From: CAVXFB01 sp963760935
GTDB taxonomy: Bacteria; Planctomycetota; Planctomycetia; Pirellulales; Thermoguttaceae
DNA: 64,000 nt
Assembly (NCBI GenBank): GCA_963760935.1
Contig: CAVXFB010000008.1
Location: 1,240,001 to 1,304,000 of the forward strand
Direction: 5' to 3'
Within the stretch, counting starts at the first letter, position 1; every line of letters starts with the position of its first letter. The notes under the pieces were generated by a model. That model was not told the origin of the DNA. It saw nothing but the letters and a program-made list of their open reading frames with translations, and did no database searches. Both the position numbers and the translations under genes were made by a program. Positions 34,374 to 43,034 of this stretch are shown here, one piece after another.

Positions 34374-35857
34374 GACACACCTCCTTCACCGCCACTCCGG
34401 CGGTTGACTGTGTGATTTTCAAGAACGATCCATTGGGTTGACTGTTCTTGTGGTAACGCATTGACATGCCAAGGCATGGTGGTAGATTCTTTGATCGGGA
34501 ACTTGGTGCTGAGCCTAAGAACCCGCTCGAAGATGCGGGTTGCGAAGGGCATCATGCCGGCTCGAATGATGGCCACCCAGAGCGGGTCGATCTTCATCCA
34601 CGCCACGTTATAGGCAATCCGCTTCAAGGCGCCGGGCAACCCCAACGAGCGATGAAGGATCGAGTTCCAGGCGGCAAACTGGCTCCTGGCCTGGTTGTAG
34701 CCCGCCTCCAGTTGTTCTGGCGTCATGCGGCGAGGGCGGAAGACTGCGTGATATGTGTCGTACTGGCTCCAGTTGCGGTGCAGAATCCGGCCTTCCGTCT
34801 CAAGACGTTCAAACAGTCGTGTGCCAGGCAGCGGTGTCAAAATGTGAAAGGACGCCGTAAGGATTTTGTTTTTCTCAGTGAATTCCACCGTGCGCTCGAA
34901 GACGTCGGGACTATCGCAATCGAAACCGAACACAAAGCTGCCGTTGATCATGATGCCGGCGTCATGGAAGCGGTGGCACACCTCGGCATAATCCGTCGTG
35001 GCATTCACCATCTTGTTGTTGCCTCGCATGTTCTCCGGCGAGAGCGACTCGAAGCCCACGAAGAGGCTCCGGCAGCCCGCCTCGTAAGCCTCTGCGAGGT
35101 AATGGGGATCCCGGGTCACATCAAGCGATGCCGCCGCCTGCCACACGATCCCCGAACTACGAAGCACGTCGAACAGCGCTCGGGCGTGGCGCCGGTTGGC
35201 CAGTAGGTTGTCGTCCAAGAAGAAGACCAGATGATCGTCAATACGGCTTAGTTCGCGCTCGATTTCCGGGATTGGACGAGGCTCGTAGTACGTTGGGCCC
35301 CAAAAACTGCTCTTGTAGCAGAAATCGCACGCATGTGGGCAGCCGCGAGATGTAACCATTGTGTGCCGTAACAGATATGCACGTGGGTTCATCAGGTCTC
35401 GCCGCGGCAACGGCACCAGAGCGGCCGAACCTTCACAACGGCCGCGATAGAACTTCTTGAGTTGCCCATGTTTCAAGTCATCGAGAATCTGGACCCAAAC
35501 CGTTTCGGCCGGACCAATGCACACCGCATCAGCATACTCGGCGGCCTCGTTGGGCATGCTCGTCGGATGCAGTCCGCCGAGCACAACCTTTGCGCCGCGC
35601 CGTTGCCAGCGTCGAGCCAGGTCGTAGGCGCGGCTGGCCGACGAGATATAGGTTTGAATGCCGACCAAGTCCACGTGACCCTCGACCTCGGAGGATTCAA
35701 CGTGCTCGTCTCGGATGGTGATGTCCCAGTCATCAGGCGTCAGTCCGGCGATCGTCATAAGGCTCAGCGGAGGAAACTGGGAGTACTTGATGAGTCTGAA
35801 GTGTTCGTCGTTCTGTTGAACAACGCCCGCCAGTATGAGCAAGAGTCTACGTTTCAT
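34328..35857 (-). CDS. radical SAM protein with N-terminal cobalamin-binding-like domain
   Basis: 509 residues. Residues 1-150 form a B12-binding-type Rossmann domain (FPPLSLMTIAGLTPDDWDI, VDLVGIQTYISSASRAYDLA, VVLGGLHPTSMPNEA); no DxHxxG is visible, as is usual in this subclass. The radical SAM domain has the [4Fe-4S] motif CPHACDFC (about 171-178) and FFLDDNLLANRRHARALFD. A C-terminal DUF4070-like part includes FHILTPLPGTRLFERLETEG. Relatives act as methylases or C-C/C-S forming enzymes (BchE, HpnJ and HpnP-like hopanoid enzymes). ATG 35857 starts MKRRLLLILAG. It shares an operon with the unknown membrane protein. Confidence 0.9.
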   Translation of the reverse strand: MKRRLLLILAGVVQQNDEHFRLIKYSQFPPLSLMTIAGLTPDDWDITIRDEHVESSEVEGHVDLVGIQTYISSASRAYDLARRWQRRGAKVVLGGLHPTSMPNEAAEYADAVCIGPAETVWVQILDDLKHGQLKKFYRGRCEGSAALVPLPRRDLMNPRAYLLRHTMVTSRGCPHACDFCYKSSFWGPTYYEPRPIPEIERELSRIDDHLVFFLDDNLLANRRHARALFDVLRSSGIVWQAAASLDVTRDPHYLAEAYEAGCRSLFVGFESLSPENMRGNNKMVNATTDYAEVCHRFHDAGIMINGSFVFGFDCDSPDVFERTVEFTEKNKILTASFHILTPLPGTRLFERLETEGRILHRNWSQYDTYHAVFRPRRMTPEQLEAGYNQARSQFAAWNSILHRSLGLPGALKRIAYNVAWMKIDPLWVAIIRAGMMPFATRIFERVLRLSTKFPIKESTTMPWHVNALPQEQSTQWIVLENHTVNRRSGGEGGVSCEYPELLSEERCGT

Positions 35858-35935
35858 GGCTATTCTCCTGTGCCAAAGCACTTTGCCGTGCAAAGCGTAC
35901 TGACAAAAAAATTGTCTCTGCGACCTGTTTCATCG

Positions 35936-36679
35936 CTACCATGATTCAGCCCAATAGACGATTTCATTTCGTTTCTTGCTGATCGCCACGCCATGGCTAT
36001 GACCATGATTCCAATAAAAGCCTGGCGGCCTGTCTTTTTCCTTCAGAACATCGTCGAAGGCCATAACTTCGTAGTCGTCCGGGAATTTGAGATTTGCAGA
36101 CCCGCTGGTGTAGAAGAAGGTCGTGGGCATCCCTTCTTTCATGTTCATATGCACGTTTGTGTCGCCTCCGGTGAATGATTTTGTCGTTCTGCCGGAGAAT
36201 CGAGTGTACAATTCGGAAATTGTGGCAGGGGCTGCATGATAACGAAGTTGAACATGAGCGCCACCTTGAAGAAACGCCGGAACATACGAAAAATGCACGT
36301 CCGTTGCATCCGATGGAATAGGACGCGGGAAATGCCTCGCCAGATCAGTCCATGAGTCCCAATGCTGCGTCAAAATCGTCTGGTACTCCCTCACGTCTGT
36401 CACTTCGGCCGTCGCATCAATAAGCCACTCCACGGCCACAGTGACAAAGCCCAGAAACCCTACTGTCAAGAGACACAAAACGATGGCGACGGCATGCGCT
36501 GCCTTCCGGCTTGTCTTTAGGCCTGCAACGTATGCACCAAGAAAGGCAACCGCGGGCAGGAAGTTGAGCAAACTGATTGCGTTTGGTCCAAGTAATATGC
36601 TCCATCGGTAGCATTGCACGGCGCCGGTAACGCCGGCAACCACTGCAAGGACCAGATATATGCGACCTAGCGTTTTCAT
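35936..36679 (-). CDS. membrane protein of unknown function, third gene of the regulator operon
   Basis: 247 residues. Three hydrophobic helices at the N-terminus (IYLVLAVVAGVTGAV, LLNFLPAVAFLGAYVAG, VAIVLCLLTVGFLGFVTVAV) and a C-terminal soluble domain of about 150 residues (HFPRPIPSDATDVHFSYVPA, FLQGGAHVQLRYHA, FYWNHGHSHGVAISKKRNEI). Its ATG overlaps the stop of the winged-helix regulator (ATGA). No family recognised; the exposed domain may bind a ligand. Confidence 0.72.
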   Translation of the reverse strand: MKTLGRIYLVLAVVAGVTGAVQCYRWSILLGPNAISLLNFLPAVAFLGAYVAGLKTSRKAAHAVAIVLCLLTVGFLGFVTVAVEWLIDATAEVTDVREYQTILTQHWDSWTDLARHFPRPIPSDATDVHFSYVPAFLQGGAHVQLRYHAAPATISELYTRFSGRTTKSFTGGDTNVHMNMKEGMPTTFFYTSGSANLKFPDDYEVMAFDDVLKEKDRPPGFYWNHGHSHGVAISKKRNEIVYWAESW

Positions 36680-37020
36680 TTGCCGGATCCCAGTGATGGC
36701 GAGCCGTTTTCGGCGGCGTCTCCCCGAGCTACAATCTGGCGCAACGTTCCCAGGTATCGCTCGAAGGCCCTGCGGCCCTTGGGCGTCAATCGCATCTCCG
36801 TGTAGGGGCGGCGTCCGCGGAAAGATTTTTCGACGACGATGTAACCCGCCTCGTCGAGCGTCCGCGAATGGGCGCTCAGGTTGCCGTCGGTCAGGCCCAG
36901 CATCGACTTCAACTCGTTGAAGCTCAACTGTGGCGATACGGCCAGCGCAGAGACGATCGACAGGCGCACGCGCTCGTGGATGACCGCGTCGATGTCATCA
37001 GGTTTGACCGGCTCGTTCAT
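36676..37020 (-). CDS. winged-helix transcriptional regulator (HTH_34 type)
   Basis: 114 residues: AVIHERVRLSIVSALAV, LSFNELKSMLGLTDGNLSAH, SRTLDEAGYIVVEKSFRGRR, TEMRLTPKGRRAFERYL. This is a textbook MarR/ArsR-like winged helix of the PF13601 type, which commonly controls an adjacent membrane protein. It is locked between two membrane genes by ATGA overlaps at both ends, so all three are co-expressed. Autoregulation at the promoter near 37745-37773 is likely but inferred. Confidence 0.88.
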   Translation of the reverse strand: MNEPVKPDDIDAVIHERVRLSIVSALAVSPQLSFNELKSMLGLTDGNLSAHSRTLDEAGYIVVEKSFRGRRPYTEMRLTPKGRRAFERYLGTLRQIVARGDAAENGSPSLGSGK

Positions 37021-37706
37021 CGGACCACCGTCTGCCGTTGCTTGTGGACGATGTACAGCCCGAAAACGATGTGCAGCAGGCCAAACGACAGCGCCGCAGC
37101 GACAACGCCGTATTGCGGGAAGCACAACAAGGCGAAGATGCCCATCGCGATAAACGTCACTCCAAGGACGCGGGGCGGGCGGATTGAGAACAGGCCTGCT
37201 GTGTAGACGCCTGTGCCATAAAGCATCATCCAGACGGGTACGATGTACTGGATTTCCTCAGCTTTCGGCATAAGCGGGACGTTGAAGTCCCAAGTCCAAA
37301 ACATGTGCCAGACGGTCGGATTGACCGGCAGCAGGAACTTCGCCGTCAGGACGACGGCCACGACCACGCTAGGGGTCAGCGAGAACGCGGCCACCCGCAT
37401 AGGGCGATCGGCCGGCACGAGTTGCTGTTTCTTGGCCGCCCGTGTGGTGAGAACCACCTCCAGCACGACGCCGATCACGCCGATGGCAAACCACATCAAG
37501 CAGAAGGCAACTTGGCTGTTGACCGACACGTGCAGGAGATCGGCGAAGTCCAGTGAACGAAACATGGCGTAACTGACCCCGCAGCCGGCCAGCACCATCA
37601 GTCCGCCGACGACCGCCGGCACCCCGGGCAACAGCGTAAAGAGCGTTGCCCGTTCCATAATCCGCTGGATTTCCTGCATTCGATCTTGGGCTTCATTGGC
37701 GTCCAT
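37017..37706 (-). CDS. polytopic membrane protein, first gene of the regulator operon
   Basis: 229 residues with six hydrophobic segments (for example LFTLLPGVPAVVGGLMVLAG, FCLMWFAIGVIGVVLEVVL, VLGVTFIAMGIFALLCFPQ, AAALSFGLLHIVFGLYIV). A short N-terminal helix (DANEAQDRMQEIQRIMERA) lies in the cytoplasm. GGAGGT stands before ATG 37706. The pattern of membrane protein plus HTH_34 regulator is common in several phyla, but the transported or sensed compound is unknown. Confidence 0.8.
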   Translation of the reverse strand: MDANEAQDRMQEIQRIMERATLFTLLPGVPAVVGGLMVLAGCGVSYAMFRSLDFADLLHVSVNSQVAFCLMWFAIGVIGVVLEVVLTTRAAKKQQLVPADRPMRVAAFSLTPSVVVAVVLTAKFLLPVNPTVWHMFWTWDFNVPLMPKAEEIQYIVPVWMMLYGTGVYTAGLFSIRPPRVLGVTFIAMGIFALLCFPQYGVVAAALSFGLLHIVFGLYIVHKQRQTVVR

Positions 37707-37744
37707 GGTACACCTCCCAGGTTGGTAGCTTTGCTCCACAAAGT

Positions 37745-37773
37745 AATTTATCGCAACAAGGCGACGATGTCAA
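37745..37773 (-). promoter_or_regulatory. sigma70 promoter of the three-gene operon
   Basis: On the - strand TTGACA (37773-37768), exactly 17 bases, then TAAATT (37750-37745), 39 bases before ATG 37706. One of the best promoter matches in the window. Confidence 0.78.
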
Positions 37774-38189
37774 CAGTTTTTTTCGCCATTCCCAGATTTC
37801 GTGGATTCGGATGTAGAGCCGAAAACCGTTAGGCGTCTTGCGGTTGTAAGGCCAGTAGCTCTAACGTCTTACTTTGGCGGGGATTGCGACGGCATCAGGG
37901 AAAACAGTCTCTCGCATCGAAGACTCCACGTGGCGGCCGTTCGACGTGATTCAAGGCCGGTTCTAAAAACGTTGCCTTCTCGAAACGCCAGCCGACACGG
38001 CCTACCCCGACCGAGGTCCCCTCCGTCTCGGAATCGTCGTCGGCACGTTTGATGGCACTGCGAAAACGTTTTCGTCAAAGGGATGAGTTCTCGGTAAGCG
38101 ACGCCTGCGTCATGAATCGGTCCTTTTCCGGCATGTCTCAAGACCTCCGACACTTCGACGGGTGGTTGAGATAATCCGCGATGGAAGCT
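37774..38189. other. gap between the regulator operon and the AraC gene
   Basis: No gene seen; only short overlapping frames. Confidence 0.35.
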
Positions 38190-39224
38190 TCAGGTGGCAT
38201 CCTCAATGCCCAACTCGAACGAAGCATCTGGCTTCCGTCGTAGGGTGTCCGAAGGCAACTCGCCGAAGCAGTCCTTGTAGGCACGGGAAAAGTCGCCGAA
38301 GTGCCAGAAGCCCCAGCGGAGCGCTTCGGTCGTCACCGTAGTCGAGGCTTGCGTCGCTGTTCGCAGTGCGTGACGTACCCGATGCAACCGGAGTCGGGCC
38401 AGATAGGCGACCGGGGGCATTCCCATCACCTCCCTGAAAGCGTACTGCAAGGTCCGCTCGCTCACCCCTGCTGCCTCGCACAGGTCGGTCACGTACAGAC
38501 GTTCATCGGTGTGCGACAAGGCGTAATCTTCGGCGATCTGTACGACCCGACTGTGGGCCTGCCGCGTCAGGTCTTCAGCCGCAGACTCGACGTGGTCAGC
38601 CGATCCGAGACTCGCCAGCAGGGCTTCGAGGAGATCGATCTGCGCGGCGGCCTGCGTTTGCGGCACGTCGAACACGTCGGGTTGCCTGACGGCTACGTCG
38701 GCTAGGCGTCGTCCGAAGCCGTACAGTCCGTGGGCGGCGGCGGGACTTGGCTGTAACAACTCGACGCCGTTGGGAAGGCGGAATTCGTTTTCCCGATGCC
38801 GGCCACGAAGGTGCGCCCGGATGTCGTCGGGCGGCAAGAAAAAGGAAACGCTCTCATAACCACCCGCAACGACAAACTCCACCTCGACTCCCGACGTGCT
38901 TGCCAAAATGCGGTCAGGGCCAACCGGCAGCCCATTGAGCGTGCCAGCAGCCTGGGGGCCAAATACAACGAACGCCACGAAACCGTCCTGCAACTTGGTG
39001 CGCGTGCGGATGGGCAGATTAGTGGATTGGAACAACAGGACGCTTGTGCCCAAGCGAACGCCGACCCGTCGGACCCGCAGGGGCCTCGACTCCAGTTGCA
39101 CCGCGTCTTGCTTGATCACCTCTATGGTCTCGCCAACCGCCGTTGGGTCGCTAATTTCGACAACCGTGACGGCCGACGAGGGGTTGGCGGTGACTGGTTT
39201 GGCGGACAGCGGCGAGATTTTCAT
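38190..39224 (-). CDS. AraC/XylS family transcriptional regulator
   Basis: 344 residues. An N-terminal sensor part of about 210 residues is AraC-binding-like (FQSTNLPIRTRTKLQDGFVA, VVAGGYESVSFFLPPDDIRA). The C-terminal double helix-turn-helix is clear: DLCEAAGVSERTLQYAFREV and TEALRWGFWHFGDFSRAYKD, followed by CFGELPSDTLR. ATG 39224 (MKISPLSAKPV) is chosen because an in-frame extension to 39671 would run antisense through the next operon. It is divergent from the six-gene operon starting at 39352, with a 127-base shared control region containing the palindrome AAGTACTT. It presumably activates that operon in response to the substrate. Confidence 0.88.
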   Translation of the reverse strand: MKISPLSAKPVTANPSSAVTVVEISDPTAVGETIEVIKQDAVQLESRPLRVRRVGVRLGTSVLLFQSTNLPIRTRTKLQDGFVAFVVFGPQAAGTLNGLPVGPDRILASTSGVEVEFVVAGGYESVSFFLPPDDIRAHLRGRHRENEFRLPNGVELLQPSPAAAHGLYGFGRRLADVAVRQPDVFDVPQTQAAAQIDLLEALLASLGSADHVESAAEDLTRQAHSRVVQIAEDYALSHTDERLYVTDLCEAAGVSERTLQYAFREVMGMPPVAYLARLRLHRVRHALRTATQASTTVTTEALRWGFWHFGDFSRAYKDCFGELPSDTLRRKPDASFELGIEDAT

Positions 39225-39351
39225 GGTTTGCGGAATTTCGATAGCCAGCGGCTCACGGCAGTTGGGACAATAACGTAAAGTACTTCTCTTGGCTGGATGC
39301 GGCAAGCTGGGAGTCATACCTGCGCGAACGGGAGGCTCAGAAGGAGACGGC

Positions 39352-40587
39352 ATGACCAGACCCAGATCAACTACTCTCAAAAAGCTTCTTATTGCGGCGA
39401 TCGGCGCGGCAATGATCGCTGGGGGATACATGCTCAGCGCAAAGGCGAACAGCAAATCCACATCCCTGCCCGTGCCGGCATTTGCGGGCGGGACGAAGGC
39501 GATCACCCTGACTCCAGTCGTTGGCACACCGCGACGGCAGTACGCCGAGATGTTTATACCTGGTGAAGAGAAGCTCGCGGACGGCGAGATGCGAGTGACG
39601 GTGCTCGGAAGCGGCAATCCTTGGGTGACGCGAGCCCAGGCCTCGGGCAGCATCCTGGTCGAAGTCGGCAACCGCCAGCGCGACCTCCTGTTGTTCGACC
39701 TTGGGAGCGGTGCCCTGGCAAACTATGCGAGTCTGAAGCTGCCGGTCAACAAGCTCAACAAGGTCTTCCTGTCTCACCTGCACGCCGACCACACGAGCGA
39801 CCTGCTCACGCTTGTCGGCAGCTACGCGAAGGTGGGCCGGGCCGATGGCCCGATCTACTTGTGGGGGCCCAGTGGAACCGAGCCTCGCCTGGGCACACGA
39901 CACTTCGCCGAGGCAGTCGAGGAAGCGCTTGCATGGGACACCGAAGCCGGGCGCGGCCCTATCAATCCAGACAGTATGAAGATCGTGGTGTCCGAGTTCG
40001 ATTTCAGCCAGACCCAGGTGGTCTATGAGAAGAACGGCGTGAAGGTGACGGCGTTTCCCGTCGTCCATGCCTTGAGCGGTGCCGTCGGCTATCGCCTCGA
40101 CTTTGCCGGCCTGTCGTTCGTCTTTTCGGGCGACGCACGCCCATCCTGGCCGCTCGTGCGTGCGTGCAAAGGCGGTGTTGACCTGCTCATCCATGAATGT
40201 TTCCCGCCCGCTGCGGTGCTCGCGGCCGAGTCGGGGCTCTCCATTGAGAGGGCCACAATCGCCCTGAATGCTGCCCACACGTCGCCGAAGGCCGCCGGCA
40301 AGGTGTTCAAGCTCGCGAAGCCGCGCATGGCTGGCCTCTGGCATACGCTTCTGTCACCGCGAGTAATCCCCTTGGTCTTTTCGGAGCTTGGCGCAGTGTA
40401 TGACGGTCCTGTGGTCCAGACCCAGGACCTGACGGTATTCAACGTTACGAAGGAGGCCGTGGTCGCTCGCCAGGCGAAGGTGTCGGATCAGTTGCCGCCC
40501 ATCCCGGGTGTGCCGAGTGTCGACTACACGCCCTTCCAGCCGAAGCCTCCCGCCTGGTGGGCAGAGGAGATCATACCGGTCGACTGA
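39352..40587 (+). CDS. exported metallo-beta-lactamase-fold hydrolase (GntH-like)
   Basis: 411 residues. The N-terminal hydrophobic segment LIAAIGAAMIAGGYMLSAKA predicts export or membrane anchoring. The MBL core has FLSHLHADHTSD (HxHxDH, about 142-147), FPVVHALSGAVGYRLDF, FSGDARPSWPLVRA and LLIHECFPPA, ending WHTLLSPRVIPLVF. It resembles the MBL hydrolases labelled GntH in guanitoxin clusters, but the other guanitoxin genes are absent. AAGGAG precedes the ATG. First gene of the AraC-linked operon. Confidence 0.85.
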   Translation: MTRPRSTTLKKLLIAAIGAAMIAGGYMLSAKANSKSTSLPVPAFAGGTKAITLTPVVGTPRRQYAEMFIPGEEKLADGEMRVTVLGSGNPWVTRAQASGSILVEVGNRQRDLLLFDLGSGALANYASLKLPVNKLNKVFLSHLHADHTSDLLTLVGSYAKVGRADGPIYLWGPSGTEPRLGTRHFAEAVEEALAWDTEAGRGPINPDSMKIVVSEFDFSQTQVVYEKNGVKVTAFPVVHALSGAVGYRLDFAGLSFVFSGDARPSWPLVRACKGGVDLLIHECFPPAAVLAAESGLSIERATIALNAAHTSPKAAGKVFKLAKPRMAGLWHTLLSPRVIPLVFSELGAVYDGPVVQTQDLTVFNVTKEAVVARQAKVSDQLPPIPGVPSVDYTPFQPKPPAWWAEEIIPVD

Positions 40588-40629
40588 GTCCTGGCATCCG
40601 GTTTATGCAACGTCATTAGGAATCTGATC

Positions 40630-41607
40630 ATGGAAATGAAACAAGTCAGCGACAACTGCTTTGCGGTCCTGATCGAGAAGAACCGCGTGTGCGACGCCAA
40701 CTCGGGCCTTATCAACCTGGGCGGAGGTGTCGTGATCGACACGCAGTCTGACTTGCCTCATGCGAGCCAGATGATCGAGATGTTCAGCAGGGTATGGCCC
40801 GCAATGCCGCGCCGCGTCATCAACACGCACGAAGATGCGGACCACGTTTGGGGCAACCGACTCTTCGAGGGCGCGGAGATCATCGCCCACCGATCGGTGC
40901 CCGAGCGGATGAAGCAAGTCGCCGAACCGGAGGAAATGCAGAAGCTGCTGCACGGGGTCGCCAATGGATCTAGTCGCCAGGCACTGCAGGCACTCCACCC
41001 CGGCATCGTGGCTGCGGGGCAACAACTGCTAGAGGACTATAACTTTGACGGGATCGAATTGGTGCTGCCGACGATCTTGTTCGACACACGCTACGAGTTG
41101 AACCTTGACGGCACGGAGGTCCACTTGATCTACGTCGGGCCGTGCCATCAGGTCGGGGACACGATCATTCACGTGCCCAAGGAACGTGTGGTGTTCGCCG
41201 GCGACGTGCTTTTCCGGCAGTGTACTCCAATGGGCTGGACGGGATCGTATGAGAAGTGGTTCCAGTGCCTCGACCTTATTATTGAACTCGACCCGGAAGT
41301 CATCGTCCCCGGCCACGGCCCGCTCTGTGGGATCGAAGGGGCTATGGAGATGAAAGCATACCTCCAGTACGTCCGTGACGAGTCGAAGAAGTGCTTCGAC
41401 AACGGGCTGCCTTCGCTAGAGGCGGCCAAGCGAATCGAGTTTGGCCCCTACGGTGAGTGGCGTGCCCCGGCGCGGCTGTACATGAACGTCGAACGGGCGT
41501 ATCGTGAGTTCCGCAACGAACCCCCCGACGCACCTTGGGATACGGCAGGGACTTTCGACGCCATCTACCAGGTGGCCAAGGCGAAAGGGGTTGAGGTCGA
41601 GTTCTGA
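40630..41607 (+). CDS. metallo-beta-lactamase-fold hydrolase with variant metal motif
   Basis: 325 residues, cytoplasmic. The first metal motif is THEDADH, so the second His of HxHxDH is replaced by Asp (HxDxDH). Later ligands look normal: YVGPCHQVGDTIIHVP, VVFAGDVLFRQC, VIVPGHGPLCG. A helical C-terminal extension ends AIYQVAKAKGVEVEF, and a 20-codon copy of this tail survives at 42944-43003. AGGAAT precedes the ATG, 42 bases after the first MBL gene. Hydrolase of an ester, thioester or lactone; substrate unknown. Confidence 0.82.
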   Translation: MEMKQVSDNCFAVLIEKNRVCDANSGLINLGGGVVIDTQSDLPHASQMIEMFSRVWPAMPRRVINTHEDADHVWGNRLFEGAEIIAHRSVPERMKQVAEPEEMQKLLHGVANGSSRQALQALHPGIVAAGQQLLEDYNFDGIELVLPTILFDTRYELNLDGTEVHLIYVGPCHQVGDTIIHVPKERVVFAGDVLFRQCTPMGWTGSYEKWFQCLDLIIELDPEVIVPGHGPLCGIEGAMEMKAYLQYVRDESKKCFDNGLPSLEAAKRIEFGPYGEWRAPARLYMNVERAYREFRNEPPDAPWDTAGTFDAIYQVAKAKGVEVEF

Positions 41608-41654
41608 GACCGTTCAAGGGACTCACGCCACCATACACCAGAAGGATAACGGTA

Positions 41655-42023
41655 ATGAAATTCCCCATGATCCATGCGGACGAACGGGGCGAGACGCACT
41701 TCGGCGTCCAGAACCTACCGGACTGTGAGCTTGCCTTGGGTCCGCCGCCGAACCCCACGGGGCAGATGAGCGATTTCGGGGCAGTCACGACCATGTGCGT
41801 AATCTCATTCCCCGCCGGGACCGAGGCGCCCGCCCACAACGCTCCCCAGCCATACGTTTGCATCATCCTGTCCGGGGAGGGGGAGGTGGCGACCAGCGAC
41901 GGCAAAACGCGGCGATTCCACTCAGGCGAGCTACTCCTATGCAACGACCTCACCGGCAAAGGGCACGTGACTCGGGCGGTCACTGATTTGGTCCTGGCGT
42001 TCGTCAATCGGGCCAATGCCTGA
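41655..42023 (+). CDS. cupin domain protein
   Basis: 122 residues, single cupin barrel: FPAGTEAPAHNAPQPYVCII, LSGEGEVATSDGKTRRFHSG, LLLCNDLTGKGHVTRAV. Histidines in PAHN and GKGHVT are candidate metal ligands but the classical HxH...E set is incomplete. AAGGAT precedes the ATG. It is third in the operon and could be a small isomerase/dioxygenase-like enzyme or a binding protein. Confidence 0.8.
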   Translation: MKFPMIHADERGETHFGVQNLPDCELALGPPPNPTGQMSDFGAVTTMCVISFPAGTEAPAHNAPQPYVCIILSGEGEVATSDGKTRRFHSGELLLCNDLTGKGHVTRAVTDLVLAFVNRANA

Positions 42024-42070
42024 GACAGGTGTACGTGGGTAGAACCCAACAACCAACGAGAAAGAACGCT

Positions 42071-42937
42071 ATGACGCGCCGCCTCGAAACGCTGGTTGAT
42101 TCCACCACGGGCCTCAAATTCACTGAGAGTCCCCGTTGGCACAACGGCACGTTGTGGTTCATCGACATCCATGACAAGCGGATCAAGACGGTAGACCTTG
42201 CCGGTTCTGTCGCGACGGTATTGGAACTGCCGTTCATCCCGAACGGCTTCGGGATCACCCCCGCGGGAACCGTCGTGGTTGGTGATGCGTTTCATCGCAG
42301 GATTTACCGTGGGGCCGGAACTTCCCTGCAACAAATGGCCGACATTAGCGACTTCACCAAGTTCTGCTTGAGCGACGGCATTGTTGACGCCAAAGGCCGT
42401 CTGTACGTGGGGGACATCGGCTACAACTTCGTGGACCCTGCGGCCAAACCCGTCGAAACCTGCGTGATCGTCCTCGTCGGCCCTGATGGTCAAGCGTCCG
42501 TGGTCGCCGACAAGCTGTTCTTCCCGAACGGCATGGTGATAACGCCCGATGGACGATCCCTCATCGTCGGCGAGACGCTCGGCCATCGCCTGACCGCCTT
42601 CGACATCCAAGAGGATGGCTCGCTGAGCAACCGGCGGGTCTGGGCGCAGTTACCCCCGTCCGTTGGCCCCGATGGCATTTGCCTCGATGCCGAGGGGGCC
42701 GTGTGGTGCGCCAATCCCGAGGGTAAGGACAGTGTGGTGCGGGTCCGCGAAGGCGGGGAGATCACGGATCGGATCAAGGTGGACACCAACGCCTATGCGG
42801 CGATGTTGGGCGGGCCGGATCGGAGGCATCTCTTCATCTGTGCGTCGGCCTCCCACGATCCAGCAGAAATCCAGCAAAACCCGAGCGCGAGTTTCCAAGT
42901 CGTCGAGGTGGAGGTTCCCGGTGCAGGAATACCATGA
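42071..42937 (+). CDS. SMP-30/gluconolactonase family lactonase
   Basis: 288 residues, six-bladed propeller with family metal-site motifs: TESPRWHNGTLWFIDIHD (Glu), FPNGMVITPDGRSL (Asn), GPDGICLDAEGAVWCANPEG (Asp). Members hydrolyse sugar and other lactones in the presence of divalent metal. ATG 42071 is used; 42029 would overlap the gap. The family fits a pathway that opens a lactone ring, between the cupin and FAH genes. Confidence 0.88.
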   Translation: MTRRLETLVDSTTGLKFTESPRWHNGTLWFIDIHDKRIKTVDLAGSVATVLELPFIPNGFGITPAGTVVVGDAFHRRIYRGAGTSLQQMADISDFTKFCLSDGIVDAKGRLYVGDIGYNFVDPAAKPVETCVIVLVGPDGQASVVADKLFFPNGMVITPDGRSLIVGETLGHRLTAFDIQEDGSLSNRRVWAQLPPSVGPDGICLDAEGAVWCANPEGKDSVVRVREGGEITDRIKVDTNAYAAMLGGPDRRHLFICASASHDPAEIQQNPSASFQVVEVEVPGAGIP

Positions 42938-42943
42938 CGCAGC

Positions 42944-43003
42944 GAATGCTTCAACGCCATCTACCAAGCGGCCAAGGCAGAGGGGACCGAAGTCGAATAC
43001 TGA
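42944..43003 (+). pseudogene. fossil C-terminus of a second MBL hydrolase
   Basis: In frame, ECFNAIYQAAKAEGTEVEY-stop corresponds to TFDAIYQVAKAKGVEVEF-stop, the very end of the 40630 gene, with 14 of 19 residues identical. It lies directly before the FAH gene. It indicates that a diverged paralogue once occupied this spot, or that a recombination left its tail. No start or remainder of the gene is present. Confidence 0.75.
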
Positions 43004-43034
43004 CCCATTCCACAAGCAGTAAAGGAACACCACA

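Noticed and set aside
39225..39671. Upstream extension of the AraC gene including a CPNC pair that looks like a zinc ribbon
   Set aside because: It runs antisense through the start of the MBL gene; ATG 39224 gives a normal AraC length.
41342..42610. 422-codon - strand frame
   Set aside because: Antisense to the MBL, cupin and SMP-30 genes, all of which have convincing motifs and ribosome sites.
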